In this document: positions 17,013-27,538 of the stretch, one piece after another | How positions within the stretch are numbered: position 1 is the stretch's first letter | Layout of the letters: each line of letters opens with the position of its first letter | Assembly (NCBI RefSeq): GCF_000213575.1 | Contig: NZ_GL892004.1 | Location: 310,001-374,000, forward strand | Direction of reading: 5' to 3' | Source of the DNA: Dysgonomonas mossii DSM 22836 | GTDB taxonomy: Bacteria > Bacteroidota > Bacteroidia > Bacteroidales > Dysgonomonadaceae | DNA length: 64,000 nt | Made by a program: the position numbers and the translations under genes | Notes under the pieces: model-generated | The model's database searches: none | Seen by the model: only the letters and a program-made list of their open reading frames with translations | What the model was told of the DNA's origin: nothing

Positions 17013-19711
17013 TTGTATTCTATTTCGTCGATATCGCCATCATTACTTTTTCCCTTACTCTTGATAATATTAAACTTATAAGAGAAGCTAAACATGAAGT
17101 ATCTGTTGATGCTATTCGTGCGCGAGTCTGACATGTAGTTACTGCTTACATACCGTGACAGATTATTTCTGTCGTTCAGTATATCATAGAACTCCACCTT
17201 CAATGTACCTCTTTTCTTTTTCAGGAATAGTTTTGAGACAGAAGCATTCCAAAGTATTTCTTTCTTCTTAAAATCATCGCCATACCCTGCATAATATGTC
17301 ATATTGAGGAAGTTCTGTATCGAAAAATCGTAGGGTAGTTTCCATAACACAGAATGTTGGATATTGTAGTTGGATGTGTTTCTATCCTGCACATTCGACA
17401 AATTATTCTTTGTTATGTTATATGTCATACCCAGTTCGAGGCGTGTTTCAAGTTTGTCAACCTTAAACTTCCCTGAAACTTTTTCGCTAAGTACTATATT
17501 ATGTGTTTTCGCCTCTTCACCGTTCGTGTAGCCAATATTTTTGTAATAATTAGCATAGGTGCTGTTGTCTACCGTGAATTTCTTGTTTCGTAATGGGGTA
17601 TTGAATATAAAATTTATATTTGCGCCCATATTACCGTTTACATTTCTATATGTATTCGTACTGTTCCCCAAATCATCTATCAGAGTATAATCCACAATGT
17701 TGTTGAATGTGTAATTAAATCCTCCCGAAAGCATCATATAACGATTTGAGGCGTAGTCAGATTTCCGATAATAGACGTTGAAGTTGTTGCTATAGCTTGG
17801 TTTCAAATTTGGGTTTCCATAATATTTAGATAGTGCACTAACGATAACGGTATCGGCAGACAGCTGAGTGATCCCCGGTTGACTGGTCGATCCCGAATAG
17901 CTGATATCTAGGTTGGTGTGATCGTTTGGCTGATACGAAAAATTTAGAGTTGGCGAAAAGTTGATGACATTCTGCTTCAAGTTTTCGATGATAGAATCGG
18001 CAACACTTACTTTGCTTCGCGAATATGACGGATCGATACTTAGCCCTATCGTATAATTATACTTTTCCTTAGTCGTCTGGAAGTTCAAACTTATATTTTG
18101 ATTTACATATCTATTCTCGGTATTTCGTGCATAAGCCGTATCCAGAATTGTGTAATTGCCTGCACCATCTTTTTTGCGTACATCACGCATCCGCTCCGAA
18201 TTATTTATCCCATACGAATATGCAAACTGTAGTCTATGGTCTTTTCCCAATGGCTCTACATACGATAGTGATAAAGTGTAGTTGTTGGTATTATTATCAG
18301 TCTTGTTTTGTTGATCTATTATTTTATCATCCTTGCCTTCGCTATATGTGGTGCGGGAATAACTGCTTCCTTTGCTGTTATCCTTTCTGATCGAATTGTT
18401 GAAAGTAAGGCTCACCGTCCTCCCTTTATCATTCAATTTTCGGCCGATAGTTACAAAATTATTTATGTTGTAACCATCACCTTTCGATTGACTATTCGAA
18501 TATCCTGATGTGGTATCTTTTTCGGCTACGTAAGAAAGATTGGTCGAGCTTTGAATATTATTCGTGTTGTTGAGGCTGATGTATGACCGTGCAAAAATGG
18601 TAGTGAGCGAATCGGGTTTCCATTGCAGGTTCATTCCTAAGTTTGCATTTTCTCTTTTGCTGCGGTACGATGCATCCTGTTTGGAGAAACGATCACCCGA
18701 AGATAAGAAAGTCTGAGTATTGGTTTTTGTTTCCATCAGGTTGTCGTTATCCGCATAGCGGATGCTGCCACCTACTCTGATTTTTTCTGAAGGCTGGAGA
18801 AAGATATTTGCGCCCAGATTTTTATTCTTCTCAATCCCGTTGTCCATACCCATCGGATACCCATTGTCATTGGTATTACTCATTTCTCCGACTAAAGACA
18901 CCTGATTGTCGTTGCGCATGTAGTTTGTTATTGCTTTATTGGCGTATCTGTCGTCACTACCATATCCGGCTTTTACTTCTCCAAAGATGCTCTGTTTCAG
19001 TTCTTCTTTTACAACGAGATTCAGTACCTGATCGGGATCTTTATCTTTAAATCCGGTTACTTTTGCTGTTTCAGACTCCTCTTTATAGAGTTGGAGTTTT
19101 TTTATCATGTTTGCCGGTAGGTTTGCCAATGCCATCGGAATATCATTTCCGAAAAATTCTTTTCCGTCTACCAGTATTTTTTTCACAGGCTTTCCATTTG
19201 CCGATATATTACCCTGTGCGTCTATCTCTACTCCGGGCATATTTTTTATTATGTCTTGCAGCATATCACTCTCCTGAGATGTATATGATGTGGCATTATA
19301 TTCGATGGTGTCGCCTTTGACCAATATATCGGGGACTTTAGCTTCTACAATGGCATCTTTGAGCTGAATGGTATTTTCTACGAGATAGATATTCCCAAAT
19401 GAATAGCCCGGATTTTGTGTAGAAATATTAAAGTTTTGTAAAAATCTTTTATATCCTAAAAAAGAAGCCTCCAAAATGTATTTTCCTTTCGTAACCGATA
19501 GCTTGAAATTGCCTTTTTCGTTGGTTGCAACCCCTTTTATATAGCTGCTATCTGCCTCATTAAGCAGCCTGACGGTGGCAAATGGGATAGGATCTTTTGT
19601 TATTGAGTCATACACAGAGCCTTGCACATATCCTGATGGGTTGCTTTCAACTGTTTGAGCCACAGTTGAAAGGGTTGTAAAGATGAATAGTAAAAGATAT
19701 AAATATCTCAT
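17009..19711 (-). CDS. Outer-membrane beta-barrel protein, TonB-receptor-like (OMP_b-brl_3)
   Basis: A 900-residue outer-membrane protein with a signal peptide ([20 protein letters not shown]). A carboxypeptidase-regulatory-like beta-sandwich follows at about 25-110 ([21 protein letters not shown]). Next comes a plug-like domain at about 130-230 ([27 protein letters not shown]). The rest is a long antiparallel beta-barrel. This is the Bacteroidota family in which a TonB-dependent-receptor-like fold is predicted but partner and substrate are usually unknown. No SusD-like gene is adjacent, so a polysaccharide-utilisation role is not supported. It ends tail to tail with tsaE. A near-consensus TATCTTCG box lies at 19737-19744. 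Confidence 0.85.
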   Translation of the reverse strand: MRYLYLLLFIFTTLSTVAQTVESNPSGYVQGSVYDSITKDPIPFATVRLLNEADSSYIKGVATNEKGNFKLSVTKGKYILEASFLGYKRFLQNFNISTQNPGYSFGNIYLVENTIQLKDAIVEAKVPDILVKGDTIEYNATSYTSQESDMLQDIIKNMPGVEIDAQGNISANGKPVKKILVDGKEFFGNDIPMALANLPANMIKKLQLYKEESETAKVTGFKDKDPDQVLNLVVKEELKQSIFGEVKAGYGSDDRYANKAITNYMRNDNQVSLVGEMSNTNDNGYPMGMDNGIEKNKNLGANIFLQPSEKIRVGGSIRYADNDNLMETKTNTQTFLSSGDRFSKQDASYRSKRENANLGMNLQWKPDSLTTIFARSYISLNNTNNIQSSTNLSYVAEKDTTSGYSNSQSKGDGYNINNFVTIGRKLNDKGRTVSLTFNNSIRKDNSKGSSYSRTTYSEGKDDKIIDQQNKTDNNTNNYTLSLSYVEPLGKDHRLQFAYSYGINNSERMRDVRKKDGAGNYTILDTAYARNTENRYVNQNISLNFQTTKEKYNYTIGLSIDPSYSRSKVSVADSIIENLKQNVINFSPTLNFSYQPNDHTNLDISYSGSTSQPGITQLSADTVIVSALSKYYGNPNLKPSYSNNFNVYYRKSDYASNRYMMLSGGFNYTFNNIVDYTLIDDLGNSTNTYRNVNGNMGANINFIFNTPLRNKKFTVDNSTYANYYKNIGYTNGEEAKTHNIVLSEKVSGKFKVDKLETRLELGMTYNITKNNLSNVQDRNTSNYNIQHSVLWKLPYDFSIQNFLNMTYYAGYGDDFKKKEILWNASVSKLFLKKKRGTLKVEFYDILNDRNNLSRYVSSNYMSDSRTNSINRYFMFSFSYKFNIIKSKGKSNDGDIDEIEYN

Positions 19712-19965
19712 CAGAATACATTTGTTTTAGTGACAACGAAGATAAGTTTTTTTATATAGAGTGTAAAATCAATAGAATTCGTTAAACACCCTTCTGTTTT
19801 ATATCAAAAAAAAATGCTTACTTTGTGCAACTTATTCATTTTAGGTCAGATCTGTTTATTGCCTGTTTAAGTATAATCTCTTTCAGAATGATTATAACTT
19901 ACAATATAAGGCATTAGATATGTTCTGTTTGTTTATTAGATAACGTAAAAAAGAGTCATAGGAAT

Positions 19966-21504
19966 ATGTCAGAAGATGTTTTTAAGAAGATAGTTTCCCA
20001 TTGCAAGGAGTATGGTTTTGTTTTTCAGTCTAGTGAAATATATGATGGGCTAAGTGCCGTATATGATTATGGGCAAATGGGTGTAGAATTAAAAAACAAC
20101 ATCAAAAAATACTGGTGGGACAGTATGGTACTTTTGAATGAAAATGTTGTTGGTATTGATTCTGCTATCTTTATGCATCCTACTATCTGGAAAGCATCCG
20201 GGCACGTTGATGCATTCAACGATCCTTTGATTGACAATAAAGACAGTAAAAAGCGTTATCGTGCCGATGTTCTGATCGAAGATTATTTGGCTAAGATAGA
20301 CGACAAAGTAAATAAAGAAGTAGAAAAAGCTGCAAAACGATTTGGAGAGAGTTTCGATGAAGCCATGTTTCGTCAAACCAATCCTCGTGTATTAGAAAAT
20401 CAGGCTAAGCGTGATGAAGTACATGCTCGTTTTGCAAAAGCTTTGAATGATAGTAACCTCGAAGAATTACGTCAAATCATTCTCGATTGCGAGATCGTTG
20501 ACCCTATCAGCGGAACACGTAACTGGACTGAGGTTCGTCAGTTCAATCTTATGTTTTCTACCGAGATGGGATCTACTGCCGATGGTGCAATGAAAGTATA
20601 TCTTCGTCCTGAGACTGCACAGGGTATTTTTGTAAATTTCCTGAATGTGCAAAAAACAGGGCGTATGAAGATTCCTTTCGGTATTGCCCAGATTGGTAAA
20701 GCATTCCGTAACGAGATTGTAGCTCGTCAGTTTATCTTCCGTATGCGTGAGTTCGAACAGATGGAGATGCAGTTCTTCGTTCGTCCGGGAGAAGAGCTCG
20801 ATTGGTTTGCAAAATGGAAAGAGGTTCGCATGAAATGGCATAAGTCGCTTGGTTTCGGTGATAATAAATATCGTTTCCACGACCATGACAAGCTTGCCCA
20901 TTATGCAAATGCAGCAACTGATATCGAATTTGAAATGCCATTCGGATTTAAAGAAGTAGAAGGCATACACTCTCGTACCGATTTTGACTTGGCAAGCCAT
21001 GAGAAGTTTTCAGGTAAAAAATTACAATATTTCGATCCTGAACTCAATAAATCATACACTCCTTACGTTATTGAAACGTCTATCGGTGTAGACCGTATGT
21101 TCTTATCTACACTTTCGGCTGCCTATGCAGAGGAAGTGTTAGAAGACGGAGAAACTCGTGTAGTATTAAGATTGCCGGCAGCTCTGGCTCCTATCAAGCT
21201 TGCTGTATTACCTTTGGTAAAAAAAGACGGCCTTCCTGAGAAAGCACGTGAAATTATTGATACTCTGAAATTTGACTTTAAATGTCAATACGATGAGAAG
21301 GACAGTATCGGCAAGCGTTACCGCCGTCAGGATGCGATAGGAACTCCTTACTGTGTTACTGTAGACCACCAGTCATTGCAGGATAATACTGTAACAATCC
21401 GCTATCGTGATACCATGCAGCAGGAACGTGTGGCTATAGACAAATTATCGGATATTATTGCTGATAAGGTAAGTATGAAGAATTTATTGAAAACAATTGG
21501 TTAA
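19966..21504 (+). CDS. glyS: Glycyl-tRNA synthetase, single-subunit class II
   Basis: A 512-residue alpha2-type enzyme that charges tRNA-Gly. The N-terminal YDYGQMGVELKNNIKKYWW block and class II motif 2 (FRNEIVARQFIFRMREFEQMEMQFF region) are clear. Motif 3 is ETSIGVDRMFL, and a C-terminal anticodon-binding domain occupies about the last 110 residues. The length is normal. A near-consensus promoter box TTACTTTG is at 19818-19825, leaving a leader of about 130 bases without a recognisable T-box. The FKBP lipoprotein follows after 28 bases and is probably cotranscribed. Confidence 0.96.
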   Translation: MSEDVFKKIVSHCKEYGFVFQSSEIYDGLSAVYDYGQMGVELKNNIKKYWWDSMVLLNENVVGIDSAIFMHPTIWKASGHVDAFNDPLIDNKDSKKRYRADVLIEDYLAKIDDKVNKEVEKAAKRFGESFDEAMFRQTNPRVLENQAKRDEVHARFAKALNDSNLEELRQIILDCEIVDPISGTRNWTEVRQFNLMFSTEMGSTADGAMKVYLRPETAQGIFVNFLNVQKTGRMKIPFGIAQIGKAFRNEIVARQFIFRMREFEQMEMQFFVRPGEELDWFAKWKEVRMKWHKSLGFGDNKYRFHDHDKLAHYANAATDIEFEMPFGFKEVEGIHSRTDFDLASHEKFSGKKLQYFDPELNKSYTPYVIETSIGVDRMFLSTLSAAYAEEVLEDGETRVVLRLPAALAPIKLAVLPLVKKDGLPEKAREIIDTLKFDFKCQYDEKDSIGKRYRRQDAIGTPYCVTVDHQSLQDNTVTIRYRDTMQQERVAIDKLSDIIADKVSMKNLLKTIG

Positions 21505-21532
21505 AGCCGATTGTAACCCATATAATGAATAT

Positions 21533-22111
21533 ATGAATAGAAGAATTTTAATATTAGCTGTTTTATTTGGTGTTCTCATCTCTTTCGGCTCATGCGTGAA
21601 TGATGACGATGACAGCACTGTAAGTCAAGAATGGAAAACATATAATGAACAGCAGGTAAGAGATGCCTCTTCTTCAGGATATACAGCCCGCCCTTCGCAA
21701 AGTGGTAATGGAAGTGTATATTGGAAATCGATAACTGATTTCGTTCCCGGAGATGAACCTTCAATAGATCGGTATGCTATTTTTACGGATAGTGTTTCTG
21801 TAAGATATGAAGGTTGGTTTTTCCGCTTGGACGATACTAAATATACATTTGATAGTACCGAAGGTGACAAAAATGGAATAGTACTTAGGACTAGAGTGAA
21901 TGGTGGGTTAATTGATGGATTTGCTACCATGCTTCAGAATATGAAAATAGATGAACAAGCCGAGGTTTGTATTCCTTACTTACTTGGTTATGGAACTGTA
22001 GGATCATATAGCAGTGGAGTGCAGGTAATACCCGGATATACAACACTTTGGTTTAAGATCAAACTTGTGAATATCTATGATGAAGTTAAAAAAGAATGGA
22101 TAAAGAAATAA
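21533..22111 (+). CDS. FKBP-type peptidyl-prolyl isomerase lipoprotein
   Basis: A 192-residue lipoprotein: signal peptide with lipobox SFGSC, an Asp-rich linker (NDDDDS), then an FKBP domain in the C-terminal two thirds. FKBP features are VSVRYEGWFF, GLIDGFATMLQNMK and VCIPYLLGYGTVG, ending in TTLWFKIKLVNI. It should catalyse proline isomerisation to help fold envelope proteins. The ATG at 21533 is used because it starts the signal peptide; the frame opens earlier, inside glyS. It is the last gene before a strong bidirectional terminator. Confidence 0.9.
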   Translation: MNRRILILAVLFGVLISFGSCVNDDDDSTVSQEWKTYNEQQVRDASSSGYTARPSQSGNGSVYWKSITDFVPGDEPSIDRYAIFTDSVSVRYEGWFFRLDDTKYTFDSTEGDKNGIVLRTRVNGGLIDGFATMLQNMKIDEQAEVCIPYLLGYGTVGSYSSGVQVIPGYTTLWFKIKLVNIYDEVKKEWIKK

Positions 22112-22132
22112 GTCTATTCAAAAAATAATAGC

Positions 22133-22162
22133 AAAGGAGAAGGTTCAACCTTCTCCTTTTTT
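22133..22162. terminator. Bidirectional terminator between the FKBP gene and the ApgM-like gene
   Basis: The stem AAAGGAGAAGG/CCTTCTCCTTT with loop TTCAA is followed by T6 on the plus strand. The convergent minus-strand gene ends at its edge. Confidence 0.85.
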
Positions 22163-23373
22163 CATTTATCGCTAAATAATGTTTCCATAAATTCTTTCCC
22201 TCGTATCAATCCGTATGCTCCCTTCGGAGATTCAAACTCATCGTAAACTTGTACACTGTCAGCTTCTCCGTTGGAACGGTATATGATGAACGGTATAGGC
22301 TTATTTGTATGAGTTTTTATAGCACATGGGGTAGGGTGGTCAGGTAAAATAGCAATTGTTAGAGGTTCGTCCCAATCTTTTGTTGCTTCATATATTGTTT
22401 TTACAACACGATTGTCAAGATATTCGATTGTTTTAGTTTTCAGTTCATAATCTCCTTCATGTCCTGCCTCGTCACTCGCTTCTATGTGGAGATATACGAA
22501 ATCGTCTTTTTTAAGGGCTTCTATCGCAGCTTGCGCCTTTCCTTCATAGTTGGTGTCGTACAACCCCGTTGCTCCTTCTACGTGGATTAATTTCAGTCCT
22601 GCATATACACCAATACCCATGATTAAGTCTACAGCAGAAATCACCGATCCACTTTTGATTCCAAACAGTTCTTGCAATGTTTGCATCTGCGGGCGGTACC
22701 CCGGAGACCATGGCCAAATACTATTTGCAGGATCCTTGCCCTCTGCAATGCGCTTCTTGTTTACCGGATGGTCTTTGAGCAGTTCCTGAGATTTTATAAT
22801 GAGCTGATTCAGATAGTCGGCTGTTTCTTGTGCTTCTGTCGTTTCTGCTTTTATTAGAACCTCCTTATACGGTGTTCCTGTAACATCGTGGGGAGCAGTA
22901 CAATCGAGATTCTTATTTCCGCCTTTTAGTTTTAAAAGGTGGCGGTATGAAACTCCCGGATAGAAGCTTACTTTACCATCGTTTAGTTCTTTATCTAAGA
23001 AAAGAATCAATTCTTTGGCTTCTTCACTTGAAATATGTCCCGCTGAATGATTCTTTATTTTACCATCTTCTATACAGATCAGATTGCATCGCATAGCCAT
23101 CTCTCCGGGAAGTATATCCACCCCCATGCTTGCTGCTTCGAGTGAACCTCTTCCTTCAAATACTTTGGGAACATCGTATCCCAGTACCGATAGGTTGGCT
23201 ATCTCACTGCCGGGTTTGAAGCCTGCCGGGATTGTATCCAGTTCTCCACTTTTCCCTTTAGCCGCCAGCATATCTATATATGGTTTTTTTGCAGCTTGTA
23301 ACGGAGTCTTACCTCCGAGTTCGGCAATAGGCTCATCAGCAGCACCGTCTGCTAGAATTATAATTGTTTTCAT
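22162..23373 (-). CDS. ApgM-like phosphoglycerate mutase homologue, proposed homoserine kinase
   Basis: A 403-residue member of the alkaline-phosphatase superfamily, related to archaeal cofactor-independent phosphoglycerate mutase. Metal and catalytic blocks are visible: LADGAADEP near the N-terminus, GSEIANLSVLGYD around residues 55-67, and HIEASDEAGHEGD and PDHPTPCA in the C-terminal half. This branch (TIGR02535) is the proposed or experimentally supported homoserine kinase of Bacteroidetes, on the basis of linkage to threonine genes. Here it follows thrA by 83 bases on the same strand, which fits that role. An AGGAG site precedes the ATG. No thrC follows. Glycolytic mutase activity is the alternative. 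Confidence 0.85.
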   Translation of the reverse strand: MKTIIILADGAADEPIAELGGKTPLQAAKKPYIDMLAAKGKSGELDTIPAGFKPGSEIANLSVLGYDVPKVFEGRGSLEAASMGVDILPGEMAMRCNLICIEDGKIKNHSAGHISSEEAKELILFLDKELNDGKVSFYPGVSYRHLLKLKGGNKNLDCTAPHDVTGTPYKEVLIKAETTEAQETADYLNQLIIKSQELLKDHPVNKKRIAEGKDPANSIWPWSPGYRPQMQTLQELFGIKSGSVISAVDLIMGIGVYAGLKLIHVEGATGLYDTNYEGKAQAAIEALKKDDFVYLHIEASDEAGHEGDYELKTKTIEYLDNRVVKTIYEATKDWDEPLTIAILPDHPTPCAIKTHTNKPIPFIIYRSNGEADSVQVYDEFESPKGAYGLIRGKEFMETLFSDK

Positions 23374-23456
23374 TTAGGGTCTCCTTTCCTTCCCCTATTG
23401 TCGTAATGGGGGAGTTAGTTATGTTATAAGTTTAAATAAAATCTTGCTATTTGAAG

Positions 23457-25898
23457 TTACCTCACATTTGCAATGCTGATAATATCAGAGAATACCCCTG
23501 CTGCCGTGACACTTGCTCCTGCACCATATCCTTTTATTATCATCGGATACTCGTTATATCTTTCGGTCGTTATTTGTATGATGTTGTTGCTGCCTTCCAA
23601 ATCGTAGAATGGATGGTTTTGCCCAACTTCCTGAAGCCCGACTTCACAGTGTCCGTTCTCGTATTTGGCAACAAATCGCAAATGCTTGTGTTCGTTTTCG
23701 AGCTTTTTGCGCCTTTCTTCAAACTCGGCATCCTGATTTCTGATCGTAGCCCAGAATTCTTCTATTGTACCGTCAAAATACTCTTGAGGTATGAATAGGT
23801 TCTTCTTAACTTCTGTTTGTTCTACTCGGTAGCCAGCCTCGCGGGTTAAGATAACGAGTTTTCGTATTACATCCATACCGCTGAGATCGATACGAGGGTC
23901 CGGCTCTGAGAAGCCGCATTCCTTAGCCATATAGATTGCCTTGCTGAAAGGTATATCGGCACTGATTGTGTTGAATATATAATTGAGTGTTCCCGAGAGT
24001 ACAGCTTCTATTTTTACTATTTTATCTCCTGAGTTTACAAGAGAGTTCATCGTATTGATTACAGGAAGACCTGCACCTACATTTGTCTCGAAAAGGAATT
24101 TAATGTTTCTTTCGCGTGCCGTATTCTTTAGCTTTATGTAATTGTCATAAGCCGAAGATGCAGCCACTTTGTTGGCTGTAACCACAGAAATACTATGCGA
24201 AAGAAGATCTCCGTATATCTGGGCAACGGTTTCGCTGGCAGTACAGTCTACAAATACAGCGTTGAATATATTCATGTTGAGGATTTCGTCTCTTAGAATT
24301 TCCGGAGAGCTTGGTATTCCCTTTTCGTCCAGTTCTTCTTTGTACTTATTCAGGTTAATCCCTTCACGACAAAATAAAGCTTTCTTTCCCCGGGCAATAC
24401 CCACCACATTCAGCTTGAGGCTGTATTGCTCTATCAGCTTCGGTTGTTGCTGCCTAATTTGTTCAATCAAATTTCCTCCAACTGTACCAATGCCGACAAT
24501 AAAGAGATTGAGTACCTTATAGTCGGACAAGAAAAACGAGTCGTGAATAGAGTTTAAAGCCTTCCTCAGATATTTATTCTTAATAACAAAAGATATATTT
24601 ACCTCCGATGCACCCTGAGCACAAGCAATAACGCTAATACCGCTCTTCCCTAATGTTTCGAATAGCCGGCCGGCAATTCCCGGAGTATACTTCATATTTT
24701 CGCCAACAATAGCTACTGTAGCAAGGTCTGTCTCCAGTTGTACACGGTTGATACTTCCCAATGCAATTTCTTTGGCAAACTCTTCTTCGAGAACATGTAC
24801 TGCCAGTTCGGAGTCGGCAGTGCGTACACCAATAGACGTGCTATTTTCGGATGATGCCTGCGATACTAAGAAAACACTGATGCCGTTATTTGCCAAAGCC
24901 CTGAATATTCGGTAGTTTACACCGATAATACCTACCATTCCGAGTCCAAGAACTGTTATCAGGCATGTGTCGGATATAGATGATATACCTTTTATCATCG
25001 CCTTTCCTTTTTTTATATCTCCGTCGTGAGAAATATAAGTACCGGGAGCTTCGGGCTTAAAAGTATTTTTTATACGAATAGGTATATTCTTGTGATAGAC
25101 AGGGAAAATCGTTGGCGGATAGATTATTTTTGCTCCGAAATTACAAAGTTCTGTCGCTTCGGTAAATGTTAGGTTCTCTATCACATGAGCACCATTAATT
25201 ACCTTCGGGTCGGCAGACATAAAGCCGTCCACATCAGACCATATCTCTAATATATTAGCATCGAGTGCTGAAGCAAATATGGCAGCAGTATAATCTGACC
25301 CTCCACGACCCAGATTAGTGATCTCTCCTGTTGTTTTGCAGGTGGATATATATCCTGCAACAAGAATCCTTTTGGATGAGTTGTCGAAAGCATCTCTTAT
25401 CAATTTGCTTGACAATTCGATATCGGGTATATGTTTTCCGAAGGAGGAATCTGTTTTTATTAATTGTGTGACATCTAGAAAGTCAAGATCGGAGAATGCA
25501 ACGCTTATTATCAGCGACGACAAGCGTTCGCCATAGCTCACTATCTTATCCGATGTTTTTGCCGAAAGGTCGTTTATAAGAAATACTCCCTTGAATATAT
25601 TACTCAACTCTTCCAATAGTTTATTCACATCCGCCTCTAATGAGGGGCGAGCTTCTTCCGGAATATCTAGCTTACTGACTACAGTAATATGCTGCTCGAT
25701 AATTTCACGAAACTCTCGTTCGTAAGAATAATCACCGGCTGCAGCCAGATTGGATATGAGCAACAATTTATCTGTGATTCCTTTAAAAGCAGAGACAACC
25801 ACAACTATAGGCTCTTCTATTGTCCCTATTATCTTTTTTACATTCGCTATATTCGTAGCGGAACCTACGGATGTTCCGCCAAACTTCATTACTTTCAT
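23457..25898 (-). CDS. thrA: Bifunctional aspartate kinase/homoserine dehydrogenase
   Basis: An 813-residue fusion enzyme doing the first and third steps from aspartate to homoserine. The aspartokinase domain begins KFGGTSVGSA (5-14) and continues with VAGYIS and the GRGGSDYTA block. Two ACT regulatory domains occupy about 300-450. The homoserine dehydrogenase Rossmann motif GIGTVGGNLI is near residue 460, and the catalytic part has ANKVA and GAGLPVINT. Feedback by threonine is likely from family knowledge. It lies 14 bases after the S41 protease gene and upstream of the ApgM-like kinase. No leader-peptide attenuator is seen in the short gap. Confidence 0.96.
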   Translation of the reverse strand: MKVMKFGGTSVGSATNIANVKKIIGTIEEPIVVVVSAFKGITDKLLLISNLAAAGDYSYEREFREIIEQHITVVSKLDIPEEARPSLEADVNKLLEELSNIFKGVFLINDLSAKTSDKIVSYGERLSSLIISVAFSDLDFLDVTQLIKTDSSFGKHIPDIELSSKLIRDAFDNSSKRILVAGYISTCKTTGEITNLGRGGSDYTAAIFASALDANILEIWSDVDGFMSADPKVINGAHVIENLTFTEATELCNFGAKIIYPPTIFPVYHKNIPIRIKNTFKPEAPGTYISHDGDIKKGKAMIKGISSISDTCLITVLGLGMVGIIGVNYRIFRALANNGISVFLVSQASSENSTSIGVRTADSELAVHVLEEEFAKEIALGSINRVQLETDLATVAIVGENMKYTPGIAGRLFETLGKSGISVIACAQGASEVNISFVIKNKYLRKALNSIHDSFFLSDYKVLNLFIVGIGTVGGNLIEQIRQQQPKLIEQYSLKLNVVGIARGKKALFCREGINLNKYKEELDEKGIPSSPEILRDEILNMNIFNAVFVDCTASETVAQIYGDLLSHSISVVTANKVAASSAYDNYIKLKNTARERNIKFLFETNVGAGLPVINTMNSLVNSGDKIVKIEAVLSGTLNYIFNTISADIPFSKAIYMAKECGFSEPDPRIDLSGMDVIRKLVILTREAGYRVEQTEVKKNLFIPQEYFDGTIEEFWATIRNQDAEFEERRKKLENEHKHLRFVAKYENGHCEVGLQEVGQNHPFYDLEGSNNIIQITTERYNEYPMIIKGYGAGASVTAAGVFSDIISIANVR

Positions 25899-25912
25899 TC
25901 GCTATTATGGTC

Positions 25913-27451
25913 TTATTTACTTTTGTTTAGAGTTGAGAACTTATCTTGGTCTATTATAATTCGTTGAAGATGTTCATTATGGCTAAGTTTAGGAACTCTA
26001 ATGGCTCCTTGACTAGATTTCACAGTTTTTGCTGCTTTCTTCACGCGAGAAGTTCCCGTTGTTATTTGTGCAATTGCCTCCCCAAGGAGTGGCTCCGCAG
26101 TATCTCCCAATTCAGAGAGTCCGCCTCGCCATTCTGATAGAAGAGGACACTGAGTTTCAACTCTATTTCCGTTGTCATCTTCATAATAAGCAGATTGCAT
26201 TGTATATCCTTCCTCCCATTCCGAAATCTCAGAATCAGGTGTTAGTCCATTAATATAATCACCTTTCCCATTTGCATCAGTAAGTCTGGAAATTAGAGGC
26301 TGTAGTTGCCATTTAATTTTTGAATTATCTGATTTCACTGTCATAGATGCTTTATCTTTACCTACTGTTGTTTTTCCAATTTGGAAAACTGTCATGTAAG
26401 GTTTTAAGCCATGTATAATCAACTCGCTGGCTGAAGCCGTATATTCAGTAGCAATCACGTATAGACGACTAAGGCTCAGTTGCGGAATAGATGTGCTAGT
26501 GCCATATACTTTATCCAGAAAATACTCATTAAGGACATCATTACCATATTTTTTTACTATAGAGTCTTGGAAATGAGTGTTGTATTTTTCTTTTGCAAAT
26601 ATATTACTGGTTTTTCTGTTTGGAACTAAAGCACTGGCTAGATCCATAGCAGAGGTAAGATATCCTCCGGGATTGTAGCGAAGATCAAGCACAAAGTCTG
26701 TTATTCCTTGACTGTTTAATGATCGAATGCTTTCAATTAGTTCGATGTCATATTCGTAGTTGTTTTCGTCACTTTCATCAGCACTTCTTTCAAATCCGTT
26801 ATACATCAAATATCCTATTTTAGTTCCGGGTATAACTTTACTTATGAATATTGGTGATTTTTTAGACTCTGCTGCCTGAAATGTTTCCAGCTTCACTTTT
26901 TCACCTTTATTATTATATATCCACAGGGAAAGTGATGTGTTTTCTTTCAGGATAGTTGAATAATTATCGTAGTTTACATCTGTATCATTCACTTTGTATA
27001 TTACCTGACCTCTTTTTAATCCCTTGCTTTCAGCTACAGACCCCTCATTTACATAGAGGACAAAAAGACCGATAGATGTATTTTTGGAGCTAGAGGTCGC
27101 AAAATAATTCATTGGTATATATTCAAATCCTAGATTTGCATCAGCATATAATGCCTTTGTTTTTTTAGAAGTGTCTTCCTCTATCCATGAAAAACGGTCA
27201 CCATCAACCTTTCCATAATTATAGAGTATGCCATAAAAGAAATTTTCAGGGTCTTGCGTGTAGTCGGGTGATGAAGGCAAGTTTGTATTCCATAGGTACA
27301 AACTTTTCATCTTGTTGTAAGCCCACTGGTTTGTGAGTTCGTTATCGGTTAATTCTTTGGGAGGAGTAATCGGATCTTCCTCTTCCTTATCTCTACATGC
27401 ATCGAAAGATAATAGAATTATTGCTAATAAAAATATGCTTTTTGCTTTCAT
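25913..27451 (-). CDS. S41 (C-terminal processing) peptidase lipoprotein
   Basis: A lipoprotein of about 512 residues with lipobox SFDAC after the signal peptide. A PDZ-like domain is at about 105-175 (VAESKGLKRGQVIYKVNDTD). The S41 tail-protease domain follows, with VLDLRYNPGG and the catalytic Ser in EYTASASELI, then Lys in GKTTVGKDKAS. Members cut unfolded or tagged envelope proteins. The ATG at 27451 is preferred over an upstream TTG. It has the best promoter in the window (27508-27538) and is the first gene of a run with thrA and the ApgM-like kinase, a surprising partnership. Confidence 0.88.
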   Translation of the reverse strand: MKAKSIFLLAIILLSFDACRDKEEEDPITPPKELTDNELTNQWAYNKMKSLYLWNTNLPSSPDYTQDPENFFYGILYNYGKVDGDRFSWIEEDTSKKTKALYADANLGFEYIPMNYFATSSSKNTSIGLFVLYVNEGSVAESKGLKRGQVIYKVNDTDVNYDNYSTILKENTSLSLWIYNNKGEKVKLETFQAAESKKSPIFISKVIPGTKIGYLMYNGFERSADESDENNYEYDIELIESIRSLNSQGITDFVLDLRYNPGGYLTSAMDLASALVPNRKTSNIFAKEKYNTHFQDSIVKKYGNDVLNEYFLDKVYGTSTSIPQLSLSRLYVIATEYTASASELIIHGLKPYMTVFQIGKTTVGKDKASMTVKSDNSKIKWQLQPLISRLTDANGKGDYINGLTPDSEISEWEEGYTMQSAYYEDDNGNRVETQCPLLSEWRGGLSELGDTAEPLLGEAIAQITTGTSRVKKAAKTVKSSQGAIRVPKLSHNEHLQRIIIDQDKFSTLNKSK

Positions 27452-27507
27452 AAATGACAAAATAGTTAGCCTTGGGTGGATTTTTGTCCTCGAAAGGCAG
27501 AATTTTA

Positions 27508-27538
27508 CAAATGTATGTATTTAATGGTTTCTCACAAA
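27508..27538 (-). promoter_or_regulatory. Complete -33/-7 promoter of the S41-thrA-ApgM operon
   Basis: On the minus strand TTTG (27538-27535), a 19-base spacer and TACATTTG (27515-27508) match the Bacteroidota TTTG/TAnnTTTG consensus. The ATG lies 56 bases downstream. The -33 box overlaps the stop region of the YciO-like gene. Confidence 0.75.

Noticed and set aside
19712-19965. T-box riboswitch before glyS
   Set aside because: No specifier loop or T-box consensus could be recognised, and T-boxes are not expected in this phylum.
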